Shown in pieces: positions 53,540 through 62,053 of a DNA stretch of 64,000 nucleotides. Source of the stretch: JAOUEA01 sp963821935 (GTDB lineage: Bacteria > Actinomycetota > UBA4738 > HRBIN12); contig CAWGFM010000002.1 in assembly GCA_963821935.1 (NCBI GenBank), positions 124,001 through 188,000 of the forward strand. Reading direction: 5' to 3'. The position numbers were made by a program, and so were the translations under genes. How positions within the stretch are numbered: the stretch's first letter is position 1; each line of letters opens with the position of its first letter. Below the pieces are notes generated by a model. The model was not told the DNA's origin. It did not search any database and saw nothing but the letters and a program-made list of their open reading frames with translations.

Positions 53540-54496
53540 ATGGCTGCCGGAGCTGATGTCCCTTCGGAGCGGGTCGTGATCGCGCTGGGCGGCAATGCCC
53601 TGCTGCGCCGGGGCGCCGACGACACGTTCGAAGAGATGTACCGGGCATGCCGCGAGGCCGCGGAGCGTATCGCCGACATCGCGGCCATGGGGTGGGAGGT
53701 CGTCGTCACCCACGGTAACGGACCTCAGGTCGGGCGCATCCTGCTGCAACAGGAGGCGGCGCGGGACACGGTGCATCCCATGCCGCTGGATGTGTGCGGT
53801 GCCCAGAGCCAGGGTCAGATCGGCTACCTGCTGCAGGTGACGATCGGCGACGTCTTCTTCGAGCGAGGGATGGAACGCCCGGTCGCCACCGTGCTCACCC
53901 TGACGCGCGTGCGTCCGGACGACCCAGCCTTCTCCGACCCCACCAAGTTCGTCGGCCCCTTCTACGAGGCCGACGAGGCTCGCGTCCTGGAGTCCGAACG
54001 TGGATACATCATGAAGCCCGACCCACATGGTGGCTGGCGCCGGGTGGTCCCCAGCCCGAAGCCGTATTCGATCGTCGAGACCCCGATCGTGCGCCAGCTG
54101 GTGGCCGACGGAGTCGTCGTGATCGCGGGCGGCGGGGGAGGGGTGCCGGTGATCGAGGACGGTCCTCGTCTCATCGGGAAGGAAGGCGTGGTGGACAAGG
54201 ATCTCGCGTCGGCGATCCTGGCGACCGAGGTCGACGCGTCGACCTTGCTGATCCTGACCGACGTGAAGAAGGTGCAGCGCGGCTACGGTTCGTTCATGCC
54301 CGAAGACATCGACCGGATGACGGTGCGTGAGGCCGCGACACTGCTGAAGAAGGGCGAGTTCGGCGAAGGATCGATGGGACCGAAGGTGGAAGCGGCCACG
54401 TCGTTCGCTCGGTCGGGGAACCGAGCCGTGATCGCGGAGCTGTCCGATGCTCCCGCGGCGTTGGCAGGTGAGGCCGGCACGCAGATCGTGCCGTGA
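53540..54496 (+). CDS. arcC: Carbamate kinase
   Basis: 318 residues, amino-acid-kinase fold. Motifs: VIALGGNALLRRG, VVTHGNGPQVGRILLQQ, the flap region YEADEARVLESERGY, AGGGGGVPVI, and LILTDVKKVQRGYG. It makes ATP from carbamoyl phosphate and ADP in arginine, purine or allantoin breakdown; none of the usual partners (arcA, arcB) is nearby, so the pathway is open. ATG 53540 is 5 bases after the previous stop. Convergent with the small membrane protein gene. Confidence 0.92.
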   Translation: MAAGADVPSERVVIALGGNALLRRGADDTFEEMYRACREAAERIADIAAMGWEVVVTHGNGPQVGRILLQQEAARDTVHPMPLDVCGAQSQGQIGYLLQVTIGDVFFERGMERPVATVLTLTRVRPDDPAFSDPTKFVGPFYEADEARVLESERGYIMKPDPHGGWRRVVPSPKPYSIVETPIVRQLVADGVVVIAGGGGGVPVIEDGPRLIGKEGVVDKDLASAILATEVDASTLLILTDVKKVQRGYGSFMPEDIDRMTVREAATLLKKGEFGEGSMGPKVEAATSFARSGNRAVIAELSDAPAALAGEAGTQIVP

Positions 54497-54505
54497 TCGC
54501 CGGAG

Positions 54506-54682
54506 CTACGGCCCTTCGCCCGGCCGCCGTCCCGGGTTCCGGAACTGGTTGACGATCAGGAAGAGCGCGAAGACACCCACCACGACGACCAACAGCACCA
54601 GCAGGCCCACGAAGAACTTCTCCAGGAAGCCGGGCGCCTCGGGCCAGAACGCCGCGAGCAACGAGGAAGCGGCCAGCACCAT
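54506..54682 (-). CDS. Small single-span membrane protein (58 aa)
   Basis: 58 residues: a short N-terminal part (MVLAASSLLAAFWPEAPG), one strong membrane helix (FFVGLLVLLVVVVGVFALFLI), and a basic, proline/glycine-rich tail (NQFRNPGRRPGEGP). ATG 54682 has TAGGAT 6 bases upstream, the same promoter geometry as many annotated genes here, which is the main support for reality. Function unknown. It is divergent from the phosphofructokinase gene, their start codons 77 bases apart. Confidence 0.68.
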   Translation of the reverse strand: MVLAASSLLAAFWPEAPGFLEKFFVGLLVLLVVVVGVFALFLIVNQFRNPGRRPGEGP

Positions 54683-54688
54683 CCCGTC

Positions 54689-54694
54689 ATCCTA
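54689..54694 (-). promoter_or_regulatory. -10 box of leaderless promoter for the 58-aa membrane protein
   Basis: Minus-strand TAGGAT (54694-54689), 6 bases, ATG 54682. Confidence 0.55.
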
Positions 54695-54747
54695 CCGAAC
54701 GGCTTCCAACGGCCGGCTCGGCTCCCGGCCCGCCGCGATGCCGCCGG

Positions 54748-54753
54748 TAGGCT
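54748..54753 (+). promoter_or_regulatory. -10 box of leaderless pfkA promoter
   Basis: TAGGCT ends 6 bases before ATG 54760. Confidence 0.6.
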
Positions 54754-54759
54754 TGCCGC

Positions 54760-55791
54760 ATGCGACTCGGGATCCTCACCGGTGGCGGCGACTGCCCCGG
54801 CTTGAACGCCATCATCCGAGCGGTGGTCCGCAAGGGGATGCGCGTGCACGACCACTCGTTCGTTGGGTTCCGGGACGGGTGGCGCGGGGTGCTGCACGAT
54901 GAGGCCCGGGAGCTCGAGGTCGGTGATGTCACCGGCATCCTGCATCGTGGTGGCACGATCCTGGGCAGCTCCGGGGTGAACCCCATGCGGGTGGCCGGCG
55001 GCCCCGCGACGGTGCGGGCGACGTTCGAGGCACGGAAGGTCGACGGCCTGATCGCGATCGGTGGCGAGGGCACGCTGGGTGCGGCCGCGGCGCTGGCCGA
55101 GGAGGGCATCCCCGTGATCGGCGTGCCCAAGACGATCGACAACGACCTGGGTGGCACCGACATCACGGTGGGGTTCCACACCGCGGTGCAGGTGGCCACG
55201 GACTCCATCGACCGCCTGCACTCCACGGCGGAGAGCCATGACCGCGTGATGGTGGTCGAGGTGATGGGACGCCATGCCGGTTGGATCGCGATCTACGCGG
55301 GCATCGCCGGTGGGGCCGACGTCATCCTGATCCCCGAGCATCCGTTCGACATCGAGGAGGTCTGCCGCTCGCTGCGCATGCGTCACACGCAGCGGAGCTC
55401 GTTCTCGATCGTGGTGGTGGCCGAGGGCGCGGTCCCCGCCGAGGGGACGTCGCTCACGCTGCCCGAGCCGGACGTGGACGAGAACGGCTTCCTGCGGCTG
55501 GGGGGCGTGACGAACCACATAGCCCCCGAGATCGAGCGCCGGACCGGGTATCAGACCCGCGTGACGATCCTCGGCCACGTGCAGCGTGGCGGCTCGCCGG
55601 TGGCCTTCGACCGAGTGCTGGGCACCCGGATGGGACTCACCGCCGTCGACCTCGCCACCGCCGGCGGCTGGGGTCGCATGGTCGCCAGGCGGGCGCAGGA
55701 CATCATCGACGTCCCCCTCGCGTCGGCCGTCGCGGATCGCAACGTCGTGCCGCTGGAGCTCTACCGCGAGGCGGAGGTCTTCTTCGGGTAG
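54760..55791 (+). CDS. pfkA: 6-phosphofructokinase, actinobacterial ATP type
   Basis: 343 residues. Phosphorylates fructose 6-phosphate at the committed glycolytic step. Motifs: TGGGDCPGLNAIIR, IGGEGTLGAA, PKTIDNDLGGTD, MGRHAGWIA. In this family a Gly at position 104 (GGEGT) indicates ATP as donor while Asp there indicates pyrophosphate; here it is Gly, together with Lys at 124 (PKTIDND), the combination I recall for ATP-dependent actinobacterial enzymes. ATG fixed by the adjacent -10 box. Confidence 0.93.
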   Translation: MRLGILTGGGDCPGLNAIIRAVVRKGMRVHDHSFVGFRDGWRGVLHDEARELEVGDVTGILHRGGTILGSSGVNPMRVAGGPATVRATFEARKVDGLIAIGGEGTLGAAAALAEEGIPVIGVPKTIDNDLGGTDITVGFHTAVQVATDSIDRLHSTAESHDRVMVVEVMGRHAGWIAIYAGIAGGADVILIPEHPFDIEEVCRSLRMRHTQRSSFSIVVVAEGAVPAEGTSLTLPEPDVDENGFLRLGGVTNHIAPEIERRTGYQTRVTILGHVQRGGSPVAFDRVLGTRMGLTAVDLATAGGWGRMVARRAQDIIDVPLASAVADRNVVPLELYREAEVFFG

Positions 55792-55851
55792 CCGAACGGT
55801 CGGCACGGCCGGCCGGACCGTCGTGGCAGTGGACCCGGCGCACGCCGTCGG

Positions 55852-55857
55852 TAGACT
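55852..55857 (+). promoter_or_regulatory. -10 box of leaderless threonine aldolase promoter
   Basis: TAGACT ends 6 bases before ATG 55864. Confidence 0.6.
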
Positions 55858-55863
55858 CGCTCG

Positions 55864-56934
55864 ATGACTGACTTCCGCGTGGATCTGCGATCGGACACGG
55901 TCACGAAGCCCTCCGCCGGGATGCGCCGTGCCATGGCCGACGCCGAGGTGGGCGACGCCTGGTACGGCGACGACCCCACCGCGAACCGGCTCCAGGAGCT
56001 CGCTGCCGGATGCACCGGCAAGGAGGCGGCACTGTTCGTGCCGACCGGGACGATGGCCAACCAGATCGCCCTGGCGCTGCACGTGCGCACCAACGGTCAC
56101 CTGGTCGCCTCCTCGGCAGCCGCGCACGTCGCCACCACGGAGGTCATGACGGCCGCTGCGTTGTCGGGCATCGCGTTCCGCACGGTGGCCCCGGGCGTCC
56201 GCGGGTGGATCGACGCTGCACAGGCACGGGCGCTGCTCGAGCCCGACAGCTACTACGACGTGGAGATGATCGACCTGCTCTCGGTCGAGAACACCGTGGG
56301 CGGTGCCGGGGGCACGGTGATGCCGGTCGAGGAGTTGGTCAAGGTGCGAGCGGTTGCGACCGGGGCCGGTGTGCCCATGCACCTGGATGGCGCCCGCGTC
56401 TTCAATGCCGCCGCTGCGGCCCAGGTCGACGTCACAGCGTGGACGAACGAGGTCGACACCATGATGTTCTGCCTGTCGAAGGGGCTGGGTGCGCCCATCG
56501 GGTCGATGATCTGTGGTCCGGCCGAGATGATCCGCGAGGCCCGGCGCCTGTCGATCCTATTCGGCGGAGCGTGGCGACAGGCCGGCATGATGGCGGCGGC
56601 AGGCATCATCGCCTTACAGGAAGGCCCACAGCGCTTGCACGAGGACCACGAACGCGCCCGAACCCTGGCCGCGGGCATCGACGACGCCCTGCCAGGTTCC
56701 ATCGATCACGAGCAGGTTGCAACGAACATGGTGCTCGTCGACACGGAGTCGGCGGGGATGCCGGTGCTCGAGGCCATCGAGCGTTTGGCCGACCTCGGGG
56801 TGGGGGTGACCCACACGGGCACGCACGTGCGCGTGGTGACCCACCTCGATGTAGACGATGACGACGTGGATCTCGCGTTGCACGCGTGGCGATCGATCGC
56901 TCCGGCGGGCTCGCGCGTGGTGCGGGGCGTCTGA
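55864..56934 (+). CDS. Low-specificity threonine aldolase
   Basis: 356 residues, PLP fold type I. Start DLRSDTVTKPSAGMRRAM is the family signature; the stacking histidine region is AAHVATTEVM, the cofactor aspartate is in HLDGARVFNA, and the PLP lysine is in CLSKGLGAPIGS. It cleaves L-threonine or L-allo-threonine to glycine and acetaldehyde; phenylserine-type activity is also possible. Followed 34 bases later by the sulfite-oxidase-like gene, possibly co-transcribed. Confidence 0.9.
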   Translation: MTDFRVDLRSDTVTKPSAGMRRAMADAEVGDAWYGDDPTANRLQELAAGCTGKEAALFVPTGTMANQIALALHVRTNGHLVASSAAAHVATTEVMTAAALSGIAFRTVAPGVRGWIDAAQARALLEPDSYYDVEMIDLLSVENTVGGAGGTVMPVEELVKVRAVATGAGVPMHLDGARVFNAAAAAQVDVTAWTNEVDTMMFCLSKGLGAPIGSMICGPAEMIREARRLSILFGGAWRQAGMMAAAGIIALQEGPQRLHEDHERARTLAAGIDDALPGSIDHEQVATNMVLVDTESAGMPVLEAIERLADLGVGVTHTGTHVRVVTHLDVDDDDVDLALHAWRSIAPAGSRVVRGV

Positions 56935-56968
56935 CGGGCGCCGGGTCTCGAGCGCGGAAGGATGGACC

Positions 56969-57592
56969 ATGGGCATCTTCACCAAGAACTATCCCCCGGA
57001 GATCGCGGTCCGGGTCCCACCCGGCCAGCGTCTGGTGAAGACGTGGCCGGTGCTGCATTTCGGCCCGATCCCGCAGTTCAACGGCACGGATTGGGATCTG
57101 GAGGTCGGCGGGCTCGTCCAGGACCCCTTCACCGTGACTTACGGAGAGCTGCGTGACGTCCCGACGGTGACCGTGGACGCCGACATGCACTGCGTCACGG
57201 GCTGGACCACCCTGGACAACACCTGGGAAGGCGTGCCGTTCCGAACGCTCGCCGAGCGCGCGAAGCCCACACCCGAAGCGAAGTGGGTCATCGCCCACTG
57301 CGCGATGGGCTACACCTCCAACCTCTCGCTGGAGGCCATGGACCAGGACGACGTCCTGGTGGCGTGGCGCAACCATGGCGAGGACCTCACGCCCGAGCAC
57401 GGCTGGCCGCTCAGGTTGGTCGTGCCCAAGCGGTACGGGTGGAAGAGCGCGAAGTGGCTCACCGGGCTGGAGTTCAGCGCCAAGAACACACGGGGGTTCT
57501 GGGAGGTGCGTGGCTATCACGTGCACGGCGAGCCGTTCGCAGAGGAACGCTACAGCTATCAAGAGGGCAAGCGTGCCGAGTTCCAGCCGTAG
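56969..57592 (+). CDS. Sulfite-oxidase-like molybdopterin oxidoreductase (YuiH type)
   Basis: 207 residues: only the Mo-pterin domain, no heme or C-terminal dimerisation domain. The molybdenum-binding cysteine is C75 in DADMHCVTGWT. Downstream segments CAMGYTSNLSLEA and LRLVVPKRYGWKSAKW are typical. Likely cytoplasmic, as no Tat signal is present; substrate and partner unknown. ATG 56969 follows GGAAGGA by 5 bases. It uses the single-pterin (MPT) form, unlike the bis-MGD of formate dehydrogenase. Confidence 0.87.
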   Translation: MGIFTKNYPPEIAVRVPPGQRLVKTWPVLHFGPIPQFNGTDWDLEVGGLVQDPFTVTYGELRDVPTVTVDADMHCVTGWTTLDNTWEGVPFRTLAERAKPTPEAKWVIAHCAMGYTSNLSLEAMDQDDVLVAWRNHGEDLTPEHGWPLRLVVPKRYGWKSAKWLTGLEFSAKNTRGFWEVRGYHVHGEPFAEERYSYQEGKRAEFQP

Positions 57593-57624
57593 GGGTGTCG
57601 AGGTCCCCAGGATCGGACGATGGA

Positions 57625-59460
57625 TCAGGCCAGGTAGAGAACGATCGTGTCACCGTAGGTGACGGTGCCGCCGGCTCCTGGGTTCTGGCCGATGACGAGC
57701 GCTCCGCTCGAACCGGGCACGATGAACCACGAGACGTCGAGCCCGTAGTCGGCGGCCCGGGCTTCCGCCGCGCTCTTACCCAACCCCGTGAAGCTTGGCG
57801 CGGGGAACGTCTCGGGTCCCAAGGAGACCACGATCGTGACGGTGGAGCCGAAGGGCCTGGTCGTGCCGGCCTTGGGTTGGACCGACATCACCGAGCCCCG
57901 ATCGATCCTGCCCGAGAAGTCGCTGTCGGTGGCCACCTCGAATCCCAGATCGTGCAACGACGCGGCTGCCTCGTCCTCGGTCATGCCCACGAGCTTGGGG
58001 ATGTCTGCGGGCGGCGGTCCTTTGCTGATCACCACGTCCACCGCGCTGCCGTGTGCCTGCATCCCGGACGGGGCCTCCAGGACCGAGCCCGCCGGCACCC
58101 GGTCGGAGAACTGCCGCCGTTGGACCCCCAAGGTGAGGCCGGCTTCGGTGAGGAGCTGACGGGCCTTCTCGAGCGTGATGCCCTCGATCTCGGGGATCGT
58201 GACCGGAGGCGGACCCAGCGAGGGGATCAGGGTGACCGTTGCGCCACGTTCCAGCGTGGTTCCGGCCGACGGCTGCACCTTCAGCACCTCATCGATCGGA
58301 GCCTGTTCGTCGTAGCGACCGTCGGCGATCCGGACGGCGAACCCCAGGTCCGAGAGCTGGGATCGTGCGTCGGCGATGTTCTGGCCCGCCAGCGCGGGGA
58401 CGTTCGCACGGTGCGGGACGACGTAGGTCCAGACGCCCCACGCGATGGCTCCGAGCGCGACGACCAACAGGACGATCCAGGCACGCGTGCGCCACCGGTG
58501 TTTCGTGCGCTCTGCACGCGGGATGGTGACGGTGGTGGTGCCGATCGGTTCCGCATCAGGTTCGGGCAGCGAGACCACCCCGGTCGGCACGACCGCGGGT
58601 TCGCTCGGCACAGGGGCCAGGGCTCCGTCGCGTGGCGGCACGTCGTCGACGATGGCGTGCAGCGGACGCGCGGCGGGAAGCGCCGGGACGATCGCTTCGA
58701 TGTCGCTTCGCATGGCGGACGCGGATTCGGGCCGGAGTTCGCGGTCGCGGTCGGCGGCGCTCGTCACGAAGCCGTCCAGCTCCGCCGGCAGCGACGGCAC
58801 CACGGCGCTCGGCCGAGGCACACGCCCTGACAGGTGCTTGTACGCGATCGCCATGGCGGTCTCGCCGGTGAACGGAAGCTTCCCGGTCAACAGCTCGTAC
58901 GTGACGATGCCCAGCGAATACAGGTCGCTGCGCGGATCGGCCGGTTCGCCACGGATCTGCTCGGGCGCCAGGTACTGCACCGTGCCGGTGACCGTGCCCG
59001 CCTGCGTCTGGCGGCCGTCGGCGTACGCGCGGGCAAGGCCGAAGTCGGCCACCTTCACGACGCCCTCGGTCGTCACGAGCACGTTCTCCGGCTTGATGTC
59101 TCGATGCACGATGCCTTGGCGGTGCGCGTGCTCCAGTCCTCGGAGCGTCTGGCGCACCACGTCGGCCGCCTGGGCCGGTTCGAGTTTGCCGTACCGATGC
59201 AGGAGCGCGCGGCTCGCGAGCCCGCGCACGTACTCCATGACCATGTAGTAGATGCCGTCCACCGAGCCCCAGTCGTAGACGGCCACGATGTTGGGGTGAG
59301 AGAGCCCCGCCGCTGCCCTCGCCTCCCGGCGGAACCGGTCGATGAACGCCTGGTCGCCGGCGAGCGACCGATGCAGCACCTTGATCGCGACCTGACGGTC
59401 GAGCACGGCGTCGCGCGCGAGGTAGACCTCGCCCATACCACCCGACGCGATGCGGTCCAC
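57625..59460 (-). CDS. PASTA-domain Ser/Thr protein kinase (PknB/PknL-like); true start probably further upstream
   Basis: 611 residues from GTG 59460. Kinase domain (1 to about 255: glycine loop ASGGMGEV, AIKVL lysine, HRDIKPENV, VADFGLA), a Pro-rich cytoplasmic linker, one membrane span near 327-347, and four extracellular PASTA repeats ending at the C-terminus. It senses muropeptides or lipid II and controls division or wall growth in the family. GTG 59460 falls inside the first kinase strand; the frame upstream encodes TLDGRYHVV, which belongs to the domain, but has no ATG/GTG/TTG. AGGAGG sits 6 bases before ATC 59547 in this frame. Confidence 0.88.
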   Translation of the reverse strand: MDRIASGGMGEVYLARDAVLDRQVAIKVLHRSLAGDQAFIDRFRREARAAAGLSHPNIVAVYDWGSVDGIYYMVMEYVRGLASRALLHRYGKLEPAQAADVVRQTLRGLEHAHRQGIVHRDIKPENVLVTTEGVVKVADFGLARAYADGRQTQAGTVTGTVQYLAPEQIRGEPADPRSDLYSLGIVTYELLTGKLPFTGETAMAIAYKHLSGRVPRPSAVVPSLPAELDGFVTSAADRDRELRPESASAMRSDIEAIVPALPAARPLHAIVDDVPPRDGALAPVPSEPAVVPTGVVSLPEPDAEPIGTTTVTIPRAERTKHRWRTRAWIVLLVVALGAIAWGVWTYVVPHRANVPALAGQNIADARSQLSDLGFAVRIADGRYDEQAPIDEVLKVQPSAGTTLERGATVTLIPSLGPPPVTIPEIEGITLEKARQLLTEAGLTLGVQRRQFSDRVPAGSVLEAPSGMQAHGSAVDVVISKGPPPADIPKLVGMTEDEAAASLHDLGFEVATDSDFSGRIDRGSVMSVQPKAGTTRPFGSTVTIVVSLGPETFPAPSFTGLGKSAAEARAADYGLDVSWFIVPGSSGALVIGQNPGAGGTVTYGDTIVLYLA

Positions 59461-59662
59461 GACGTGGTAGCGCCCGTCGAGCGTGACGAGCGCATGACCT
59501 GTCGAACCGTCGAGCGGCGTCGGCCGAGCCAGACTCCTGGACGTGATGCTGCTCCTCCTGATCCGGGGAAGCGCTCGGAGGGAGAGCGCGTCCGGCGCGA
59601 TTCTATGGTCGGTCGGGCCGCAAACCGTGGAGGTTCGCCGAAGTGACCGCCCTCGCCACCGG

Positions 59663-59668
59663 TAGGGT
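59663..59668 (+). promoter_or_regulatory. -10 box of leaderless promoter for the pseudouridine operon
   Basis: TAGGGT ends 7 bases before GTG 59676. Confidence 0.5.
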
Positions 59669-59675
59669 GTGCGCC

Positions 59676-60545
59676 GTGGACCTGGTCTGTGTCGGCGACG
59701 TCATGCTCGACATCCGCGTCGATGCCCAGACGCTGAAGCACGGCGGCGACGTGCACGGCAGCGTGCTGCTGCAGCCCGGGGGCACGTCGTCCAACGCCGC
59801 GGTCTGGGCCGCCTGGGCGGGCGCCGAAGCGCGGGTGCACGGGCGGGTCGGCGACGATCTCATGGGCCGAACCCTGCGCGACGAGCTTGCCGCGCGGAAC
59901 GTGGACCCGGCGCTCACCGTCGATGCGAGCGCCCCGACGGGCACGATGCTGGTCCTCCACGAGCCCGGTGAGCGATCCATGGTGGCCGATCGTGGCGCCA
60001 ACGCGCGCCTGCATCCCACCGACCTGCCCGATCGGATCGAGGCCGGCGCCGTGCTCGTCTCGGGCTACCTCCTGCTGCAAGAGGCCGGTCGCGACGCCGC
60101 CGAGGCGGCGCTCGCCCGAGCCCACTCGCCGTGGATCGCCATCGAGGCGGCGTCGTGGCCGCTGCTCGAGCCGTACGGCGTCCCGCGCTTCTTCGAGACG
60201 ACCGAGGCCGCCAACGCGCTGTTCGCCAACGAGCAGGAAGCCGCGGCGCTCTCGGGGTCGGGCGGTGAGGACGCAGCCCGTGTCCTGGGCGAGCGCTACC
60301 GCATGGCGGCGGTCAAGCTGGGCGAGCGCGGCGCCGCGATCGTGATCGACGGAGCCATGCACCGGATCGCCGCCGAGCCGGTCGAGGAAATCGACCCCAC
60401 CGGCGCCGGCGACGCGTTCGACGGCGTGATGCTGTCGTGGCTGGCCAGGGGCGCCGACCCGGTGCACGCGGCCACCCGCGCGTGCCATGCGGGCGCCCTG
60501 GTCGCAACAGGGCGCAGCGCCTGGCCGCAGGATGGTGCGGCGTGA
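59676..60545 (+). CDS. psuK: PfkB-family kinase, probable pseudouridine kinase
   Basis: 289 residues, ribokinase fold: start LVCVGDVMLDI, PGGTSSNAAVWAAWAG, and the catalytic-base motif DPTGAGDAFDGVML near the C-terminus. PfkB kinases vary in substrate, but its GTGA overlap with psuG makes pseudouridine kinase (pseudouridine to the 5'-phosphate) most likely. GTG 59676 agrees with the adjacent -10 box. A nucleoside or sugar kinase of another kind is the alternative. Confidence 0.83.
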   Translation: MDLVCVGDVMLDIRVDAQTLKHGGDVHGSVLLQPGGTSSNAAVWAAWAGAEARVHGRVGDDLMGRTLRDELAARNVDPALTVDASAPTGTMLVLHEPGERSMVADRGANARLHPTDLPDRIEAGAVLVSGYLLLQEAGRDAAEAALARAHSPWIAIEAASWPLLEPYGVPRFFETTEAANALFANEQEAAALSGSGGEDAARVLGERYRMAAVKLGERGAAIVIDGAMHRIAAEPVEEIDPTGAGDAFDGVMLSWLARGADPVHAATRACHAGALVATGRSAWPQDGAA

Positions 60546-61450
60546 CCGGGCCGCCGTCCACGGTGGCGGCGCCGGTCGCCGAAGCCCTGCGGGAGGGACG
60601 CGGCATCGTGGCGCTGGAGACGAGCGTCATCGGCCAAGGGCTGCCCGTGCCGCGCAACACGGAGTGCGTGGAGCGGATGGGGGCCGCGGTCGCCAACACG
60701 GGCGCGGTGCCGGCGTGGATCGGGACCGTGGATGGCACGGTGGTGGTGGGATTGTCCGATGCAGAGCTCGAGCGGTTCGCGCTGTCGGGCACCGCCAGCA
60801 AGGTGGCCAGGCGCGATGTGCCGATGGCCGTGGCCTCCCGCGCGTTGGGCGCCACCACGGTGAGTGCGACCGTGTGGGCAGCGGCGCGGGCGGGCATCGC
60901 CGTGACGGCGACCGGAGGCATCGGCGGTGTGCATCCGGGCGAGGCGGCCGACGTCAGCGCGGACTTGCTGGAGCTGGCGCGAACACCCGGGCTCCTGGTG
61001 TGCTCGGGGCCGAAGTCCATCATCGATCCGATGGCGACCGCGGAGAAACTCGAAGAGCTCGGGGTGTCGATGATCGGTGCCGGCGTCGATCGTCTGCCGT
61101 TCTTCCTGGCGCGGGAGTCGCCTGTGGAGCTGGAGCATCGGTTCGATCGTCCCGAGGAAGCTGCCGACATGCTGCGCGCCTCGCTGGCGCTCGGGACCTC
61201 CTCCACGTTGCTTGCGTGCAACCCCGTGCCCGCCGCCCTCGCGATGGATCCCGCTGAGGTCGGGGCCGCCGTGGTGGAGGCCGAGGCTCGTGCCGACGCC
61301 GCCGACATCCAGGGGAAGGAGCGCACACCCTTCCTGCTGGCCGCGCTGGCGCAGATCACCGGAGGCCGAAGCCTGGACGCCAACCTGGCGCTGCTCGAGG
61401 ACAACGCACGGCTGGCGGGCGAGATCGCGGTCGCTGCCTCTGCTCGGTGA
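60542..61450 (+). CDS. psuG: Pseudouridine-5'-phosphate glycosidase
   Basis: 302 residues, full length. Cleaves the C-C glycosidic bond of pseudouridine 5'-phosphate to uracil and ribose 5-phosphate. Motifs: ALETSVIGQGLPVPRN, TATGGIGGVH, the Schiff-base lysine in CSGPKSIID, and the C-terminal GKERTPFLL. GTG 60542 overlaps the kinase stop. The pair allows reuse of modified nucleosides from RNA turnover. Confidence 0.93.
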   Translation: MTGPPSTVAAPVAEALREGRGIVALETSVIGQGLPVPRNTECVERMGAAVANTGAVPAWIGTVDGTVVVGLSDAELERFALSGTASKVARRDVPMAVASRALGATTVSATVWAAARAGIAVTATGGIGGVHPGEAADVSADLLELARTPGLLVCSGPKSIIDPMATAEKLEELGVSMIGAGVDRLPFFLARESPVELEHRFDRPEEAADMLRASLALGTSSTLLACNPVPAALAMDPAEVGAAVVEAEARADAADIQGKERTPFLLAALAQITGGRSLDANLALLEDNARLAGEIAVAASAR

Positions 61451-62046
61451 TGGAACGCGCGTGGATCGGCGGTGTCGCAGGGCCGGTGGGCTTCCTGACG
61501 GCCTCCTTCGTGATGGCAGCGGTCCGCCCGGAGATCATCAGGGCGCAGGGGTGGGAGAGCTGGCCCAGCAGCATGGCGCTGGGCGGGCCGCCCGAGGCCC
61601 TGGTGCAGATCGGCGCTTTCCTGTGGTTGGTGTGCTGCTACATGGTGTTCGCGCTCGGTGCACTGCGGCCGGCGTTCGGCTGGGGACCGGCAGCCATCGG
61701 GTACCTGGCGATCGCCGTGGGCGATGCGTTGCTGGCGTTCCCGACCGACCGGCCGGGCGTCAGCCTCACCTGGCACGGCGCGCTGCACCTGACCGGGGTG
61801 GTGTGGGCGACGATCGCGACCCTGGTGGCGGTCACGGGCGTGACCCTCTCGACGCGCACCGACCCCCGGTGGCGGCCGTGGCGCCTGGTGGCCTGGATCC
61901 CGTTCGTCGCCACGGCGATCGGGATGGCCGCCGGGTTCGATCGCGGCTGGGCCAAGGTGTCCTACGTCGTGGGCATCACGATGCCCGGCGCGATCGCCGG
62001 CCTGCTGATGGCCCGCCAGCCGAGCCCCGAGTCGCGCGTCACCTGA
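61450..62046 (+). CDS. DUF998-like membrane protein
   Basis: 198 residues with about six hydrophobic segments, beginning WIGGVAGPVGFLTASFVM. The layout matches DUF998 proteins, whose function is unknown. ATG 61450 shares one base with the psuG stop (TGATG); GTG 61447, giving GTGA, is an equally possible start that adds one residue. It is probably the last gene of the pseudouridine operon by position only, and a role in nucleoside transport is not supported by any motif. Convergent with the GT2 gene. Confidence 0.7.
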   Translation: MERAWIGGVAGPVGFLTASFVMAAVRPEIIRAQGWESWPSSMALGGPPEALVQIGAFLWLVCCYMVFALGALRPAFGWGPAAIGYLAIAVGDALLAFPTDRPGVSLTWHGALHLTGVVWATIATLVAVTGVTLSTRTDPRWRPWRLVAWIPFVATAIGMAAGFDRGWAKVSYVVGITMPGAIAGLLMARQPSPESRVT

Positions 62047-62053
62047 GCGAGCC

